This document shows positions 1 to 7,951 of a stretch of DNA of 64,000 nt, in pieces (within the stretch, counting starts at the first letter, position 1; every line of letters starts with the position of its first letter). This DNA comes from Legionella_A sp963772805 (GTDB lineage Bacteria > Pseudomonadota > Gammaproteobacteria > Legionellales > Legionellaceae), in assembly GCA_963772805.1 (NCBI GenBank), contig CAVYYU010000004.1, positions 1 to 64,000 on the forward strand, given 5' to 3'. The notes beneath the pieces are model-generated. The model did not search any database and was not told the origin of the DNA. It saw only the letters and a program-made list of their open reading frames with translations. The translations under genes and the position numbers were made by a program.

Positions 1-2
1 AT

Positions 3-1811
3 GCTGCCATCTTCCTAGGCGCCAGCACAGCACTCTTAACCGAATCTAATGTTATTGAAAACACGAGCGGCACCTTGTATGTCACTGACGTTGACAGCTC
101 CGCTGCATTTGTTGCCCAAACAAACGTCGCCGGCAATAACGGTTATGGCAAATTCAGCATCGATACTAATGGTGAATGGTCGTACGCCATGAACACAGCG
201 CACAATGAGTTTGTTGGCGGACAAAACTATGATGATTCTATCACTGTCGCCACCGCTGACGGCACGACGCACGTGATTACCGTGACCATAGCAGGTACCA
301 ACGATGCGCCTACGACGACTAATGGCATGGTCATAATGAATAAAGGCGCTATGAAGATACTCGCGGTTAGCGATTTTGGTACTTACGCTGATCTTGAAAG
401 TCAAAGTATTCATTCAGTGAAAATAACAACCTTGGGAACTGCTGGCACGTTGCAGTATAACAACGCAGGAACTTGGGTTGCTGTGGCGTTGAACGATGAA
501 ATCAGTGTGGCTGATATTAACAGTGGCAAATTAAGATTTATGCCAAGCAACAACGCTTCTGGCAAAGCCTATGCCACGATTGGCTTTAAAGTTTCTGATG
601 GAACTGATTTTAGTACAAGTGAGTATTCACTTATAATTAATGTTAACAATCAACCAACAGCATCTCCAATAATCGTTGCTGGCATTAAAGATGCAGTCAG
701 TATTCCGGTATCTCTAGGGGGTAGTGATGCTGATGGTGCAATTGCGACGGTTAATCTTATTGCGTTGCCCCCGGCCCTGCAGGGTGTATTGTATTATGCT
801 GATGGCCAAACGCCCGTTTCTTTGGGTAAATCGCTCACTCAAATTGAAGCAGCAACTCTCGTATTTAAACCGGCTAAAACTTATGGTGGTGGTGTTGTCG
901 CTATCGCATTTACCGTGAGTGATAATGATAATGCGACATCGCCTGTGGCCAGTTTATTGATTACCGTTGAAAAATCATCGGTAAACGATAATGGCCAGGC
1001 TGCGGCACTGAGCGTGTTAACGCCGTTTAAATGGTCTGGTGGAGTTAATCAGCCTATCATGCAAGATGCGCAACAATCAGTTGTGATCGAAATGGCTGAT
1101 GACGTATTTTTAAACGCATACCAGCAAGGTTATCGCACTTTACCAGGCAGTTATAATGCGATGGGCTATGGGTATGGACATAATGGTATGACTTATAGCT
1201 ACGCTACTCTTGCTCATGCTAGTGATGATGTGCAAGCACATCAGGATTATGATTATGACGGGTTTAATGGCCCGATTGATGTATTGAATTCCAATAATTT
1301 TGGAGCGGCAGACGTTAAAATTGATTTCGTTGATAAAGGTGCATCGGATGGCCCCGGCAAGGTGAAGCTCGACGTCGCTGAGGGAACCTGGACTATCACT
1401 GACGGTCAATATGTAAGTTTTGTGCCTAAAGACGCCAGTTTCTCAGGGGACGTGACATTGAAATATCGTGTCTATTCAAAAGAAAGTGGCCAAATCACTG
1501 AGTCTTCTTTGACTGTAAAAATTAAAGGCAAAGGTGCTCATGCAGATCAGGGTGCGGCTAATGGGGATAAGAACAATCAACCAGTGGTTAGCGAGCTTGG
1601 TCAACAACTGCCGGCGAATGAGCTGAAAAATTTACAGAATTTCAAAAGTGCAGACCTGCAGCAACTGATGCAAATATTGGGGGCAAAAGCCTTGGGTAAT
1701 AATGATAATAGCATCACACCGATTATGAATGATAAATTTAATCATTTGAGTTTTGCTGAGCAATTAAAAGCCATTGGTGACGTGATCGACAACATTGACT
1801 CGCATAAGTAA
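3..1811 (+). CDS. C-terminal part of a large VCBS/Ig-like repeat surface protein (5' partial)
   Basis: The reading frame is open to the left edge, so the N-terminus and probably many repeats are missing. The first 100 visible residues form a VCBS-type repeat: a tract ending in GTNDAP after a 'FSIDTNGEWSYAMN' segment, typical of large bacterial adhesins. Further cadherin/Ig-like modules follow ('GFKVSDGTDFSTSEYSL', 'IAFTVSDNDNATSPVASLL'). The last 120 residues are polar, helix-prone and not repeat-like. I see no glycine-rich RTX nonapeptides and no C-terminal sorting motif. Proteins of this type are usually secreted by type I systems and mediate adhesion or biofilm; that role is inferred from the repeat class. 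The gene is not obviously linked to the flagellar genes downstream. Confidence 0.75.
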   Translation, partial: AAIFLGASTALLTESNVIENTSGTLYVTDVDSSAAFVAQTNVAGNNGYGKFSIDTNGEWSYAMNTAHNEFVGGQNYDDSITVATADGTTHVITVTIAGTNDAPTTTNGMVIMNKGAMKILAVSDFGTYADLESQSIHSVKITTLGTAGTLQYNNAGTWVAVALNDEISVADINSGKLRFMPSNNASGKAYATIGFKVSDGTDFSTSEYSLIINVNNQPTASPIIVAGIKDAVSIPVSLGGSDADGAIATVNLIALPPALQGVLYYADGQTPVSLGKSLTQIEAATLVFKPAKTYGGGVVAIAFTVSDNDNATSPVASLLITVEKSSVNDNGQAAALSVLTPFKWSGGVNQPIMQDAQQSVVIEMADDVFLNAYQQGYRTLPGSYNAMGYGYGHNGMTYSYATLAHASDDVQAHQDYDYDGFNGPIDVLNSNNFGAADVKIDFVDKGASDGPGKVKLDVAEGTWTITDGQYVSFVPKDASFSGDVTLKYRVYSKESGQITESSLTVKIKGKGAHADQGAANGDKNNQPVVSELGQQLPANELKNLQNFKSADLQQLMQILGAKALGNNDNSITPIMNDKFNHLSFAEQLKAIGDVIDNIDSHK

Positions 1812-1865
1812 TCGCGTTGCGGTGCTCTGTGCTGGAGCTCCTCGTAAGCGATCGGGATTGCCCCT

Positions 1866-2456
1866 CTAAATCTGGTTTAAAAGTTGTGCATGTAATTGCG
1901 TTAAAGCTATGGCGCGATGGCTGATTTTATTTTTGATTTCGGCGGGTAGTTGGGCCGCAGTGCACTGATATTCTTCCAGGTAAAAGACGGGATCATATCC
2001 GAATCCATATCCACCCTGTTCTTGCCTCGTTATAGAGCCTGCTAATTTGCCAGTTGCGATGAAGGGTATTGGATCATCGGCATGTTGGACCAGGGCAATT
2101 GCGCAATAAAAATAGGCTAGACGCTGGCCGTCAGGTACCTCTATCAGGCGTTGTAATAGTAAGTCGATGTTGTCCTGATTTGTCGCACCTATGCCTGCAA
2201 ATCGCGCTGAGTAAATTCCAGGCTGGCCGTTAAGTGCGTCAACAACCAGGCCTGAGTCATCCGCCAGGGCTGGTTTATTACCCATACGACTAGCATGGCG
2301 TGCTTTAATGATAGCGTTTTCAATGAAACTTAAACCCGTTTCCGCGGCATCTTCAATGGCGAGCGCCTGCTGTGGGATGCAAAGGATAGGGGACAAAATA
2401 GCTTGTAATTCAGCAACTTTGCCGGGGTTACTGGTTGCCAGAATAAGTTCGCTCAC
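1866..2456 (-). CDS. rdgB: RdgB/HAM1 family XTP/dITP pyrophosphatase
   Basis: House-cleaning nucleotide pyrophosphatase that hydrolyses non-canonical purine triphosphates (XTP, ITP, dITP) to monophosphates and so keeps them out of DNA and RNA. The N-terminus carries the family signature ILATSNPGKVAELQAIL, followed by ALADDSGLVVDALNGQPGIYSARFAG and the late GGYGFGYDPVFYL motif, in the usual order. I chose the GTG at 2456, which gives 196 residues, the normal family length. The longer open frame to 2543 would add about 29 unrelated residues and run into the divergent neighbour. The gene is transcribed away from the EAL-HDOD gene, leaving a short divergent intergenic region. In Coxiella and Legionella rdgB is an ordinary core gene. 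Confidence 0.93.
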   Translation of the reverse strand: MSELILATSNPGKVAELQAILSPILCIPQQALAIEDAAETGLSFIENAIIKARHASRMGNKPALADDSGLVVDALNGQPGIYSARFAGIGATNQDNIDLLLQRLIEVPDGQRLAYFYCAIALVQHADDPIPFIATGKLAGSITRQEQGGYGFGYDPVFYLEEYQCTAAQLPAEIKNKISHRAIALTQLHAQLLNQI

Positions 2457-2533
2457 TGTTTTCCTTGGTTGTGTCACCGGCGTATCTCGGTTATTCTTTT
2501 TTAGATTACATCGTAGTTCATGGCGGGCAAAAA

Positions 2534-3787
2534 ATGGGACCATTTAAATTACAAACTTTACTTGCCAGGCAAGGAATTTACGATAAATCCGGTGCTGTTT
2601 ACGCCTACGAGCTATTATACCGCAACAACAATGATTTTTGTGCTAACGTCGATAACACCGATGAACAAGCGGGCGTTCAAGCAACGGCGTCGGTCGTGGC
2701 GCATTTGTTTGCTAATTTGAACATCGATACGATCATAGGAAACAAGTTGGCATTCATCAATTTCACCCATAGTGATCTTGTGCAACAGATGCCAAGACTG
2801 TTGCCAAAAGATCGCATATTTATCGAAGTGTTGGAAACAGTCGAGATTGATAGTCATTTGATTAGCAAATTGTCTGAACTCAGCAAAGACGGGTATAAAA
2901 TCGCATTGGATGATTTTGTGTTTAAAGAAGAGTACCTTCCTCTATTAGCGATGGTGGATGTCATCAAATTGGATGTACTTAATCAAACAAAGGATGATAT
3001 TGCCAATCAAATGCAACGCCTAAGTGCTTATAAAGGAAAATTTCTGGCAGAAAAAATTGATAATAAAGAACAGTTTAAAAATTGTGTGGAGTTGGGTTTT
3101 GATTATTTTCAAGGATTTTTTCTTAACAAGCCAGATAATATAAAAGGAACGGTGTTAACAGAAAATAAATTGCAGATATTAGGGCTTTTAGCTGAGATTA
3201 ATAAAGAAGACGTCTCGTTGCAAAATTTGGAAGAAATAATCCTGCAAATTCCTAAACTTAGCTACCGTATTTTGCGGATATCCAACTCTGCTTTTTATTA
3301 TGCTGGGCATACAATAAATAATTTGGTTGATGCTATTTTTCGTCTTGGAATGGTAAAAATCAAAGACTGGACAAATTTGTTATTATTGGCAAGCAATGAC
3401 GACGCGCCCTCAGATCTACTCGAGAGAACGTTAATTCGGGCTAAAATGTGTGAATTGTTAGCCAAATCCACGAACTATAATAATCCCCATGACGCTTATA
3501 TGGTCGGTATGTTTTCTACCCTGGATGGGATGCTCAATGAGCCTATGCCGGCATTATTGGCTAGAATCCAGTTGAGTGATACTTTTAATCAGGCGTTGTT
3601 GCAACACAGTGGGGAGCTTGGCAACTTTCTCAAGTATTCGCTCGATTATGAGCAGGCTAATTTTGGAGAGATGGAACATTCTGTTTTTGATCGAAATACA
3701 CTGACGGGCTTTTACTTGCAAGGAATTGAATATGCAAATTCGGTTTTAGGGATATTACCTGATCTTGCTGCTAAAGGGATAAAGTAG
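2534..3787 (+). CDS. EAL-HDOD (YuxH-type) signalling protein
   Basis: A 417-residue protein with an N-terminal EAL-like phosphodiesterase domain (about 1-210) and a C-terminal HDOD domain (about 210-400). The start MGPFKLQTLLARQGIYDKS followed by VYAYELLYRN is the usual opening of the family. EAL landmarks remaining include ALDDF, IKLD, AEKID and YFQGFFLNKP. The HDOD part begins near LPKLSYRILRISNSAFY. I prefer the ATG at 2534 over the upstream GTG at 2465 because only the shorter form aligns with the family start. EAL-HDOD proteins often lack c-di-GMP hydrolysis and act as signalling adaptors, sometimes for motility. Its place just upstream of fliN suggests, but does not prove, a motility link. 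Confidence 0.85.
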   Translation: MGPFKLQTLLARQGIYDKSGAVYAYELLYRNNNDFCANVDNTDEQAGVQATASVVAHLFANLNIDTIIGNKLAFINFTHSDLVQQMPRLLPKDRIFIEVLETVEIDSHLISKLSELSKDGYKIALDDFVFKEEYLPLLAMVDVIKLDVLNQTKDDIANQMQRLSAYKGKFLAEKIDNKEQFKNCVELGFDYFQGFFLNKPDNIKGTVLTENKLQILGLLAEINKEDVSLQNLEEIILQIPKLSYRILRISNSAFYYAGHTINNLVDAIFRLGMVKIKDWTNLLLLASNDDAPSDLLERTLIRAKMCELLAKSTNYNNPHDAYMVGMFSTLDGMLNEPMPALLARIQLSDTFNQALLQHSGELGNFLKYSLDYEQANFGEMEHSVFDRNTLTGFYLQGIEYANSVLGILPDLAAKGIK

Positions 3788-3840
3788 TCAACAAAGTGGT
3801 TATAATTCAAGGATGTTGAGGGAACGAAGGAGTAGTTATT

Positions 3841-4092
3841 GTGGATGAGGGTGCTGTTTTGGATGAAAATGATACACAAACGCGTATGTTTGATAACATC
3901 ATGCTTGATTTGCGCGTTGAAATTGGTCGAGTAAAAATTAAAATTGCTAAATTAATGACGCTGGATGTCGGGGATGTGGTGCAACTGGACCAAGATCCCC
4001 AGGCGGCGTTAATCATTTATGCTAATGATAAACCCATTGCTAAAGGGCAAATTATTTCGTCCAACGGGAAATACAGTATTCGCATTTTGTAG
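3841..4092 (+). CDS. fliN: Minimal FliN-like flagellar motor switch protein
   Basis: 83 residues forming essentially only a SpoA/surface-presentation-of-antigens fold, the C-terminal domain of FliN. The tract LDLRVEIGRVKIKIAKLMTL-DVGDVVQLD and the final IAKGQIISSNGKYSIRIL match the family core. FliN builds the C-ring bottom with FliM and helps torque switching and export. Canonical FliN is about 100-140 residues with an N-terminal extension; here that extension is reduced to about 15 acidic residues. The start is GTG at 3841 behind a GGAACGAAGGAG-like ribosome binding site. The gene stands alone, convergent with fliQ, with the MITE between them, and there is no fliM beside it. Confidence 0.82.
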   Translation: MDEGAVLDENDTQTRMFDNIMLDLRVEIGRVKIKIAKLMTLDVGDVVQLDQDPQAALIIYANDKPIAKGQIISSNGKYSIRIL

Positions 4093-4111
4093 GGCAATTG
4101 TTAACAGAGCA

Positions 4112-4300
4112 TAGTACCGTTTCCATTTAGTTTTGACAGGTTGGTGTAGGTTGGTGCTGAGCGGTAGCGAAGCCCAACAAGGGAGCCTCCCGTGCCATGA
4201 CTGTTGGGCTTCGCTACCGCTCAACACCAACCTACGGTACTAATAAATAGTAACCATTTTGTACAGGGCAACATTGCATAACTAAATGGAAACGGTACTA
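4112..4300. mobile_element. 189-bp MITE with 21-bp perfect terminal inverted repeats
   Basis: The left end 4112-4132 (starting TAGTACCGTTTCC) is a perfect 21-bp inverted copy of the right end 4280-4300 (ending GGAAACGGTACTA). Inside lies a second palindrome, with arms 4146-4179 and 4202-4235 that match at 33 of 34 positions, able to form a long hairpin. There is no coding capacity for a transposase. Both tips read TA, which would suit a TA target duplication as used by IS630/Tc1-type transposases (inference). A related, partial copy lies at 29021-29142. The right tip overlaps the last codon position of fliQ, so the fliQ stop TAG (CTA at 4298-4300 on the plus strand) is part of the element. 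Confidence 0.85.
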
Positions 4301-4567
4301 GCGAATATAGTTGGGTAAGTCATACATCATGCTTTGTGATATCTCAACCAGTTGGGCCATCAGCGATGGCAATAATAAAAACAACGTGACGAGCATAACA
4401 ATTAGCTTCGGTATGAATGTCATTGACATCTCGTTGACCTGGGTGGCTGCCTGAAGGATCGATATGATGACACCCACAATCAAGGTTGGCAGGGTGATGA
4501 TTGATACGGCAATGATGACCATTTTTAAGGAATGATGAAAGGCCGTGAGCAGGGCTATTTGTTCCAT
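4298..4567 (-). CDS. fliQ: Flagellar export gate protein FliQ
   Basis: 89 residues, exactly the usual FliQ length, with two membrane segments (about 16-38 and 50-72) and the family tract LPTLIVGVIISILQAATQVNE-MSMTFIPKL. FliQ forms the export gate with FliP and FliR in the inner membrane inside the MS ring. It is the last gene of the leftward fliEFGHIJQ operon, 9 bp after fliJ. The stop codon is provided by the terminal inverted repeat of the MITE at 4112-4300. The partner fliR lies at 11566; fliP is not in the window. Confidence 0.92.
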   Translation of the reverse strand: MEQIALLTAFHHSLKMVIIAVSIITLPTLIVGVIISILQAATQVNEMSMTFIPKLIVMLVTLFLLLPSLMAQLVEISQSMMYDLPNYIR

Positions 4568-4576
4568 AGTACTTCC

Positions 4577-5032
4577 TTAGTCTAAAGTTTTTTTCTGATG
4601 ATGGTTATGATGGTTCCATTGATCTAAATTTACCTGTTCCATACGGTTCTCGGCATCTTCAAGCCGGTTTTTTTCTGCTTGTTTGAGGGCTTCATCAATC
4701 GTCTCAATTTGCTGCGTTTTGGTATTCAGTTCAGCAGAGAGCGCGTCTTTTTTGTGCATTAAAATATCAAGTGCTTCTTGCTCAAGCAATAGTGTTTTGG
4801 CAATTTGGTTTAAAAACGATTGGTGGTTGATCAGTTGTTGAATGGATTTGCTCGCACCGGTGCTGGTGCTGTGCTCGTACTCCGTCAAATAGGCTCTGAA
4901 GGTTTTAACCGTGGCTTCTTTTTTTTCTATCTGGCTGATTAACTCATTGCGCTGTTGTATCAAAGATTGCAGCGTAAACCCCAGGGTTTTTCTAAACAGA
5001 GATAGCGGCTGCGCTTTATTTTTTTTTGCCAT
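4577..5032 (-). CDS. fliJ: Flagellar export chaperone FliJ
   Basis: 151 residues, almost entirely a charged two-stranded coiled coil (LQSLIQQRNELISQIEKKEATVKTF and QALDILMHKKDALSAEL tracts), as in FliJ, which sits in the central pore of the FliI hexamer and couples the ATPase to the FlhA gate. Sequence conservation in this family is poor, so the call rests on length, coiled-coil pattern and position directly between fliI and fliQ. It starts 13 bp after the fliI stop. Confidence 0.85.
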   Translation of the reverse strand: MAKKNKAQPLSLFRKTLGFTLQSLIQQRNELISQIEKKEATVKTFRAYLTEYEHSTSTGASKSIQQLINHQSFLNQIAKTLLLEQEALDILMHKKDALSAELNTKTQQIETIDEALKQAEKNRLEDAENRMEQVNLDQWNHHNHHQKKTLD

Positions 5033-5045
5033 GTTTCGCTACCTT

Positions 5046-6383
5046 TTAGTCAGAGGGATGAGCGCTGAAAATTATTTTCAATGCAGCTATAGAGTCTGCT
5101 ATCGACGCGGATTCATCAACATCTTGTTGCAGAAAATTATTGAGAGCCGTGTGTTGTGTGATTGCTTCGTCAAGCAGGGCGTCATGCCCTTGCTTGTACA
5201 TGCCCATTTTAATGAGGTCATGATTTTGTACATAATGGGCGTATAACCGTTTAAAGTGCATGGCGGTATCGTTATTTTCTTTGCTGACTACATTGGGCAT
5301 CACTCGGCTGATCGAGGCATTGATGTCGATCGCGGGGAAATGAGCGGCCTCCGCGAGCTCACGTGACAAGATAATATGGCCATCAAGAACCGAACGGGCA
5401 TGATCAGCGACAGGATCATTGGTGTCATCACCCTCGGTGAGCACGGTGAAAAACGCGGTTATCGAGCCTTGATTTTGGTCACCATTGCCGCAACGTTCAA
5501 TCAGTTGTGATATTTTGGCAAATACTGACGGCGAATAGCCTTTGGAGGAAGGCGCTTCTCCGAGTAATAGATACATCTGACGGAGTGCTTGTGCATAACG
5601 GGTGAGGGAGTCGATGATGAGTAAAACATCCAAACCCTGGTCACGAAAAAATTCAGCAATAGTTATAGCCGTTAAAGCGCCGTTGGTTCGTTCTAGCGGG
5701 GATGCGTCGATGGGGGCGGCGACCACAATCGTTTTATGCAGGTGGTCCGCACCTATGTTTTCCTCTATAAACTCTTTAACTTCGCGGCCCCGCTCACCAA
5801 TTAACCCGACAACTACAACCTGGGCTTTGGTAAACCGCGTCATCATTCCCAGCAACACACTTTTTCCAACACCGCTGCCGGCAAAAATACCAAGACGTTG
5901 GCCAACGCCTACGGTTAATAATCCATTAATAGCCCGTACCCCAACATCCAAAGGCTCTGTGATGCGGTTTCTGTCTATCGGATTGATTGCCTGGCTGATG
6001 ATAGGGTAGTAATTCTGGCAGGTGAAGGGCTCTTTTTTATCAATTGGCTGACAAAAACCACCTACAATACGCCCCATGAGGGCTTTGCCAACGGGTACAC
6101 GAAATTGTTTGGATACAAAGGTGATCGAATCATTAGGCAGAATTTCAGTTGGGTCGGCCACGGCCATCAGGTAGGTTGAATCATTTGCAAAGCCAATTAC
6201 TTCAGCCAGTAAACTGGTTTTATTACGAGCGGAAAATACGCGACAAACGCTGCTGACGGATGCTTTTAATCCTATCGCCTCCAGTAAAAATCCTGATACA
6301 CGTACAACTTTTCCTATCATCACAAGGTCATTTGTGGTGGCAATCGTTTGCTCGAGCTGTGTGAAATAAGCGTGTAAGGTCAT
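5046..6383 (-). CDS. fliI: Flagellum-specific ATPase FliI
   Basis: 445 residues of the F1-beta-like type III export ATPase family. The P-loop GSGVGKS is at about 169-175 (context LGIFAGSGVGKSVLLGMM). It is followed by VVVGLIGERGREVKEFIE, the family signature, and the Walker B region VLLIIDSLTRYAQALRQM. It energises unfolding and delivery of flagellar substrates, with FliH as regulator and FliJ as stalk. It overlaps fliH by 4 bp (ATGA-type coupling), which indicates co-translation. Confidence 0.97.
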   Translation of the reverse strand: MTLHAYFTQLEQTIATTNDLVMIGKVVRVSGFLLEAIGLKASVSSVCRVFSARNKTSLLAEVIGFANDSTYLMAVADPTEILPNDSITFVSKQFRVPVGKALMGRIVGGFCQPIDKKEPFTCQNYYPIISQAINPIDRNRITEPLDVGVRAINGLLTVGVGQRLGIFAGSGVGKSVLLGMMTRFTKAQVVVVGLIGERGREVKEFIEENIGADHLHKTIVVAAPIDASPLERTNGALTAITIAEFFRDQGLDVLLIIDSLTRYAQALRQMYLLLGEAPSSKGYSPSVFAKISQLIERCGNGDQNQGSITAFFTVLTEGDDTNDPVADHARSVLDGHIILSRELAEAAHFPAIDINASISRVMPNVVSKENNDTAMHFKRLYAHYVQNHDLIKMGMYKQGHDALLDEAITQHTALNNFLQQDVDESASIADSIAALKIIFSAHPSD

Positions 6384-6934
6384 TTGTTCAAACCAAATAA
6401 TGCATCAATCCTGTCGGTTAAGATGGCGTTGATGCTGACAGCCGGGCTGGTTATTTTATAGTCTCCCTGTGTAAGGGTGGCATCTGCCTGAAAAGCAGCA
6501 ATTCCGCAATCCAGCTTTATCGTTTGCAGGCGATTAAAATCATCCGGTGATAGCAATACAGTGCACGACTCTAATGACTCAAGCGCTTGCAATGTTTGTT
6601 GTATCATCGCGGCTAAAGCATCATCATTTTTATTTAGTTCGGCTGTAATAATTTTGTGAACCGCCTTTTTCATGCAATTAATCATTTGTGTAAGCAAGGT
6701 TTCATCAATTTGCTTGATAGCTTCTGCAAATTGTTGGTTAATTCCGGTAAATAATTCAAGCTGATGGGTTAGCGATTCTTTCAAGGAATTAGTTTCCTGT
6801 GTCGCTTCTGATTCTTGTGCGCTTGTCGCAGTTACCTCGGTGTCTATATTCGCTGCCAGATCGTTAAGGGGTGGAAAAGACCACAGTTCGAAGTGTTCTT
6901 TTGCTTCAGTAACCTCGGGGTGATCATTTTCCAT
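6380..6934 (-). CDS. fliH: Flagellar assembly protein FliH
   Basis: 184 residues, acidic N-terminal half and a C-terminal region (about 100-184) resembling the FliH/YscL ATPase-regulator domain (LTQMINCMKKAVHKIITAEL, CTVLLSPDDFNRLQTI). FliH holds FliI at the C ring and restrains its ATPase. It is shorter than enterobacterial FliH (about 235), mostly through a short N-terminus. It overlaps fliI and lies 39 bp after fliG. The assignment rests strongly on position. Confidence 0.85.
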   Translation of the reverse strand: MENDHPEVTEAKEHFELWSFPPLNDLAANIDTEVTATSAQESEATQETNSLKESLTHQLELFTGINQQFAEAIKQIDETLLTQMINCMKKAVHKIITAELNKNDDALAAMIQQTLQALESLESCTVLLSPDDFNRLQTIKLDCGIAAFQADATLTQGDYKITSPAVSINAILTDRIDALFGLNK

Positions 6935-6973
6935 CGCGCACCTTTTATATTGCCCAGCGTATTCAAAAGTTAT

Positions 6974-7951
6974 TTAATCCCGAACAGAAGGAATCATAAT
7001 TTGTTGTTCAGCAGCCATTGCTTTTGCTTTCCCAATAATACCTTTTTGCGCAGTCACAATATCGTGTATTTTTACGGGCCCTAAAGAATCAATATCCTCT
7101 TTAATTAGATCTACAGCCTTGCTGGACATGCACTTAAATAACGCATCTTTCAGGTGCTCGTCTGCACCTTTTAATGCCATCACTAATTGATCATTCTCCA
7201 CTTCTTGCAATAGTTTCTTTAAGCTCGTGCTATCAAACTCAGTCAGTTTGTCGAAGGGGAAGAGTTTTTCTTGCAACCGCTCAGACATATCTTTATTGTC
7301 ATGATCCAGTTGTTCAATGATTTCCGTTTCGGTGGAGGAGTCGAGTCGTGCGACTATGTTGGCCGTGGTGCCGAAAACATCGGGTACTAATATCTTAAAT
7401 CGCGAGGTTTGTGTGAATTGCTCAACTAAAAATTCTGAAAGTATTTCCATAGAAAATTGAGATACAGAAGACAGGCGCATCATCCGCATTACGATGTCTT
7501 TGCGGATATCTATGGGGAATAAAGACAGTACTTCAGCTGATTTATTGCTGTCTAAACAGGCCAGTGCGACGGTGACTATCTGAGGGTGTTCATCTTGTAG
7601 TGCATTAAAAATCAAATGATTGGGTTGCCACTTGAGCAGCTCCACGCCATCAAGTGATTTTATCATAGCGCTTTCTTCCATCATGGAGCCGGCTTTCTCA
7701 GCGCCTATTGCCGAAACCAATGTGTTGTGGATGTAATCGCCAGACGTCATAGCCAAGCCCGAGCGCACTTTACTTTCATTGAAAAATTCGTTCATGGCTT
7801 TGATGACATCTTGCTCGGATACTTCTTCCATGTTGTTCATGATATCAATGATAGCTTCCACATCTTTATAATTCAGGGCCTTGAGCACCTCGGCGGCGCA
7901 AGCTTCGCCCATTCCTAATAAAATAATTGCGGCATTTTTTAAGGAAGACAT
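6974..7951 (-). CDS. fliG: Flagellar motor switch protein FliG
   Basis: 325 residues, near the usual 330. The N-terminal domain (IILLGMGEACAAEVLKALNYKDVEAI) binds FliF. The middle tract includes HPQIVTVALACLDSNKSAEVL, equivalent to the EHPQ motif of other FliG proteins. The C-terminal part (SLKKLLQEVENDQLVMALKGADEHLKDALFKCMS-SKAVDLIKEDIDSLGPV) is the torque helix domain with its charged residues. FliG links the MS ring to the C ring and interacts with the stator. The start codon directly abuts the fliF stop. Confidence 0.96.
   Translation of the reverse strand: MSSLKNAAIILLGMGEACAAEVLKALNYKDVEAIIDIMNNMEEVSEQDVIKAMNEFFNESKVRSGLAMTSGDYIHNTLVSAIGAEKAGSMMEESAMIKSLDGVELLKWQPNHLIFNALQDEHPQIVTVALACLDSNKSAEVLSLFPIDIRKDIVMRMMRLSSVSQFSMEILSEFLVEQFTQTSRFKILVPDVFGTTANIVARLDSSTETEIIEQLDHDNKDMSERLQEKLFPFDKLTEFDSTSLKKLLQEVENDQLVMALKGADEHLKDALFKCMSSKAVDLIKEDIDSLGPVKIHDIVTAQKGIIGKAKAMAAEQQIMIPSVRD

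Noticed and set aside
4009..4230. ORF of 73 aa across the fliN end and the MITE
   Set aside because: It is antisense to fliN and reads through the palindromic repeat; no protein-like features or ribosome binding site.
4146..4235. Hairpin as simple rho-independent terminator of fliN/fliQ
   Set aside because: The stem is far too long, no T-run follows, and it lies within an element with terminal repeats.
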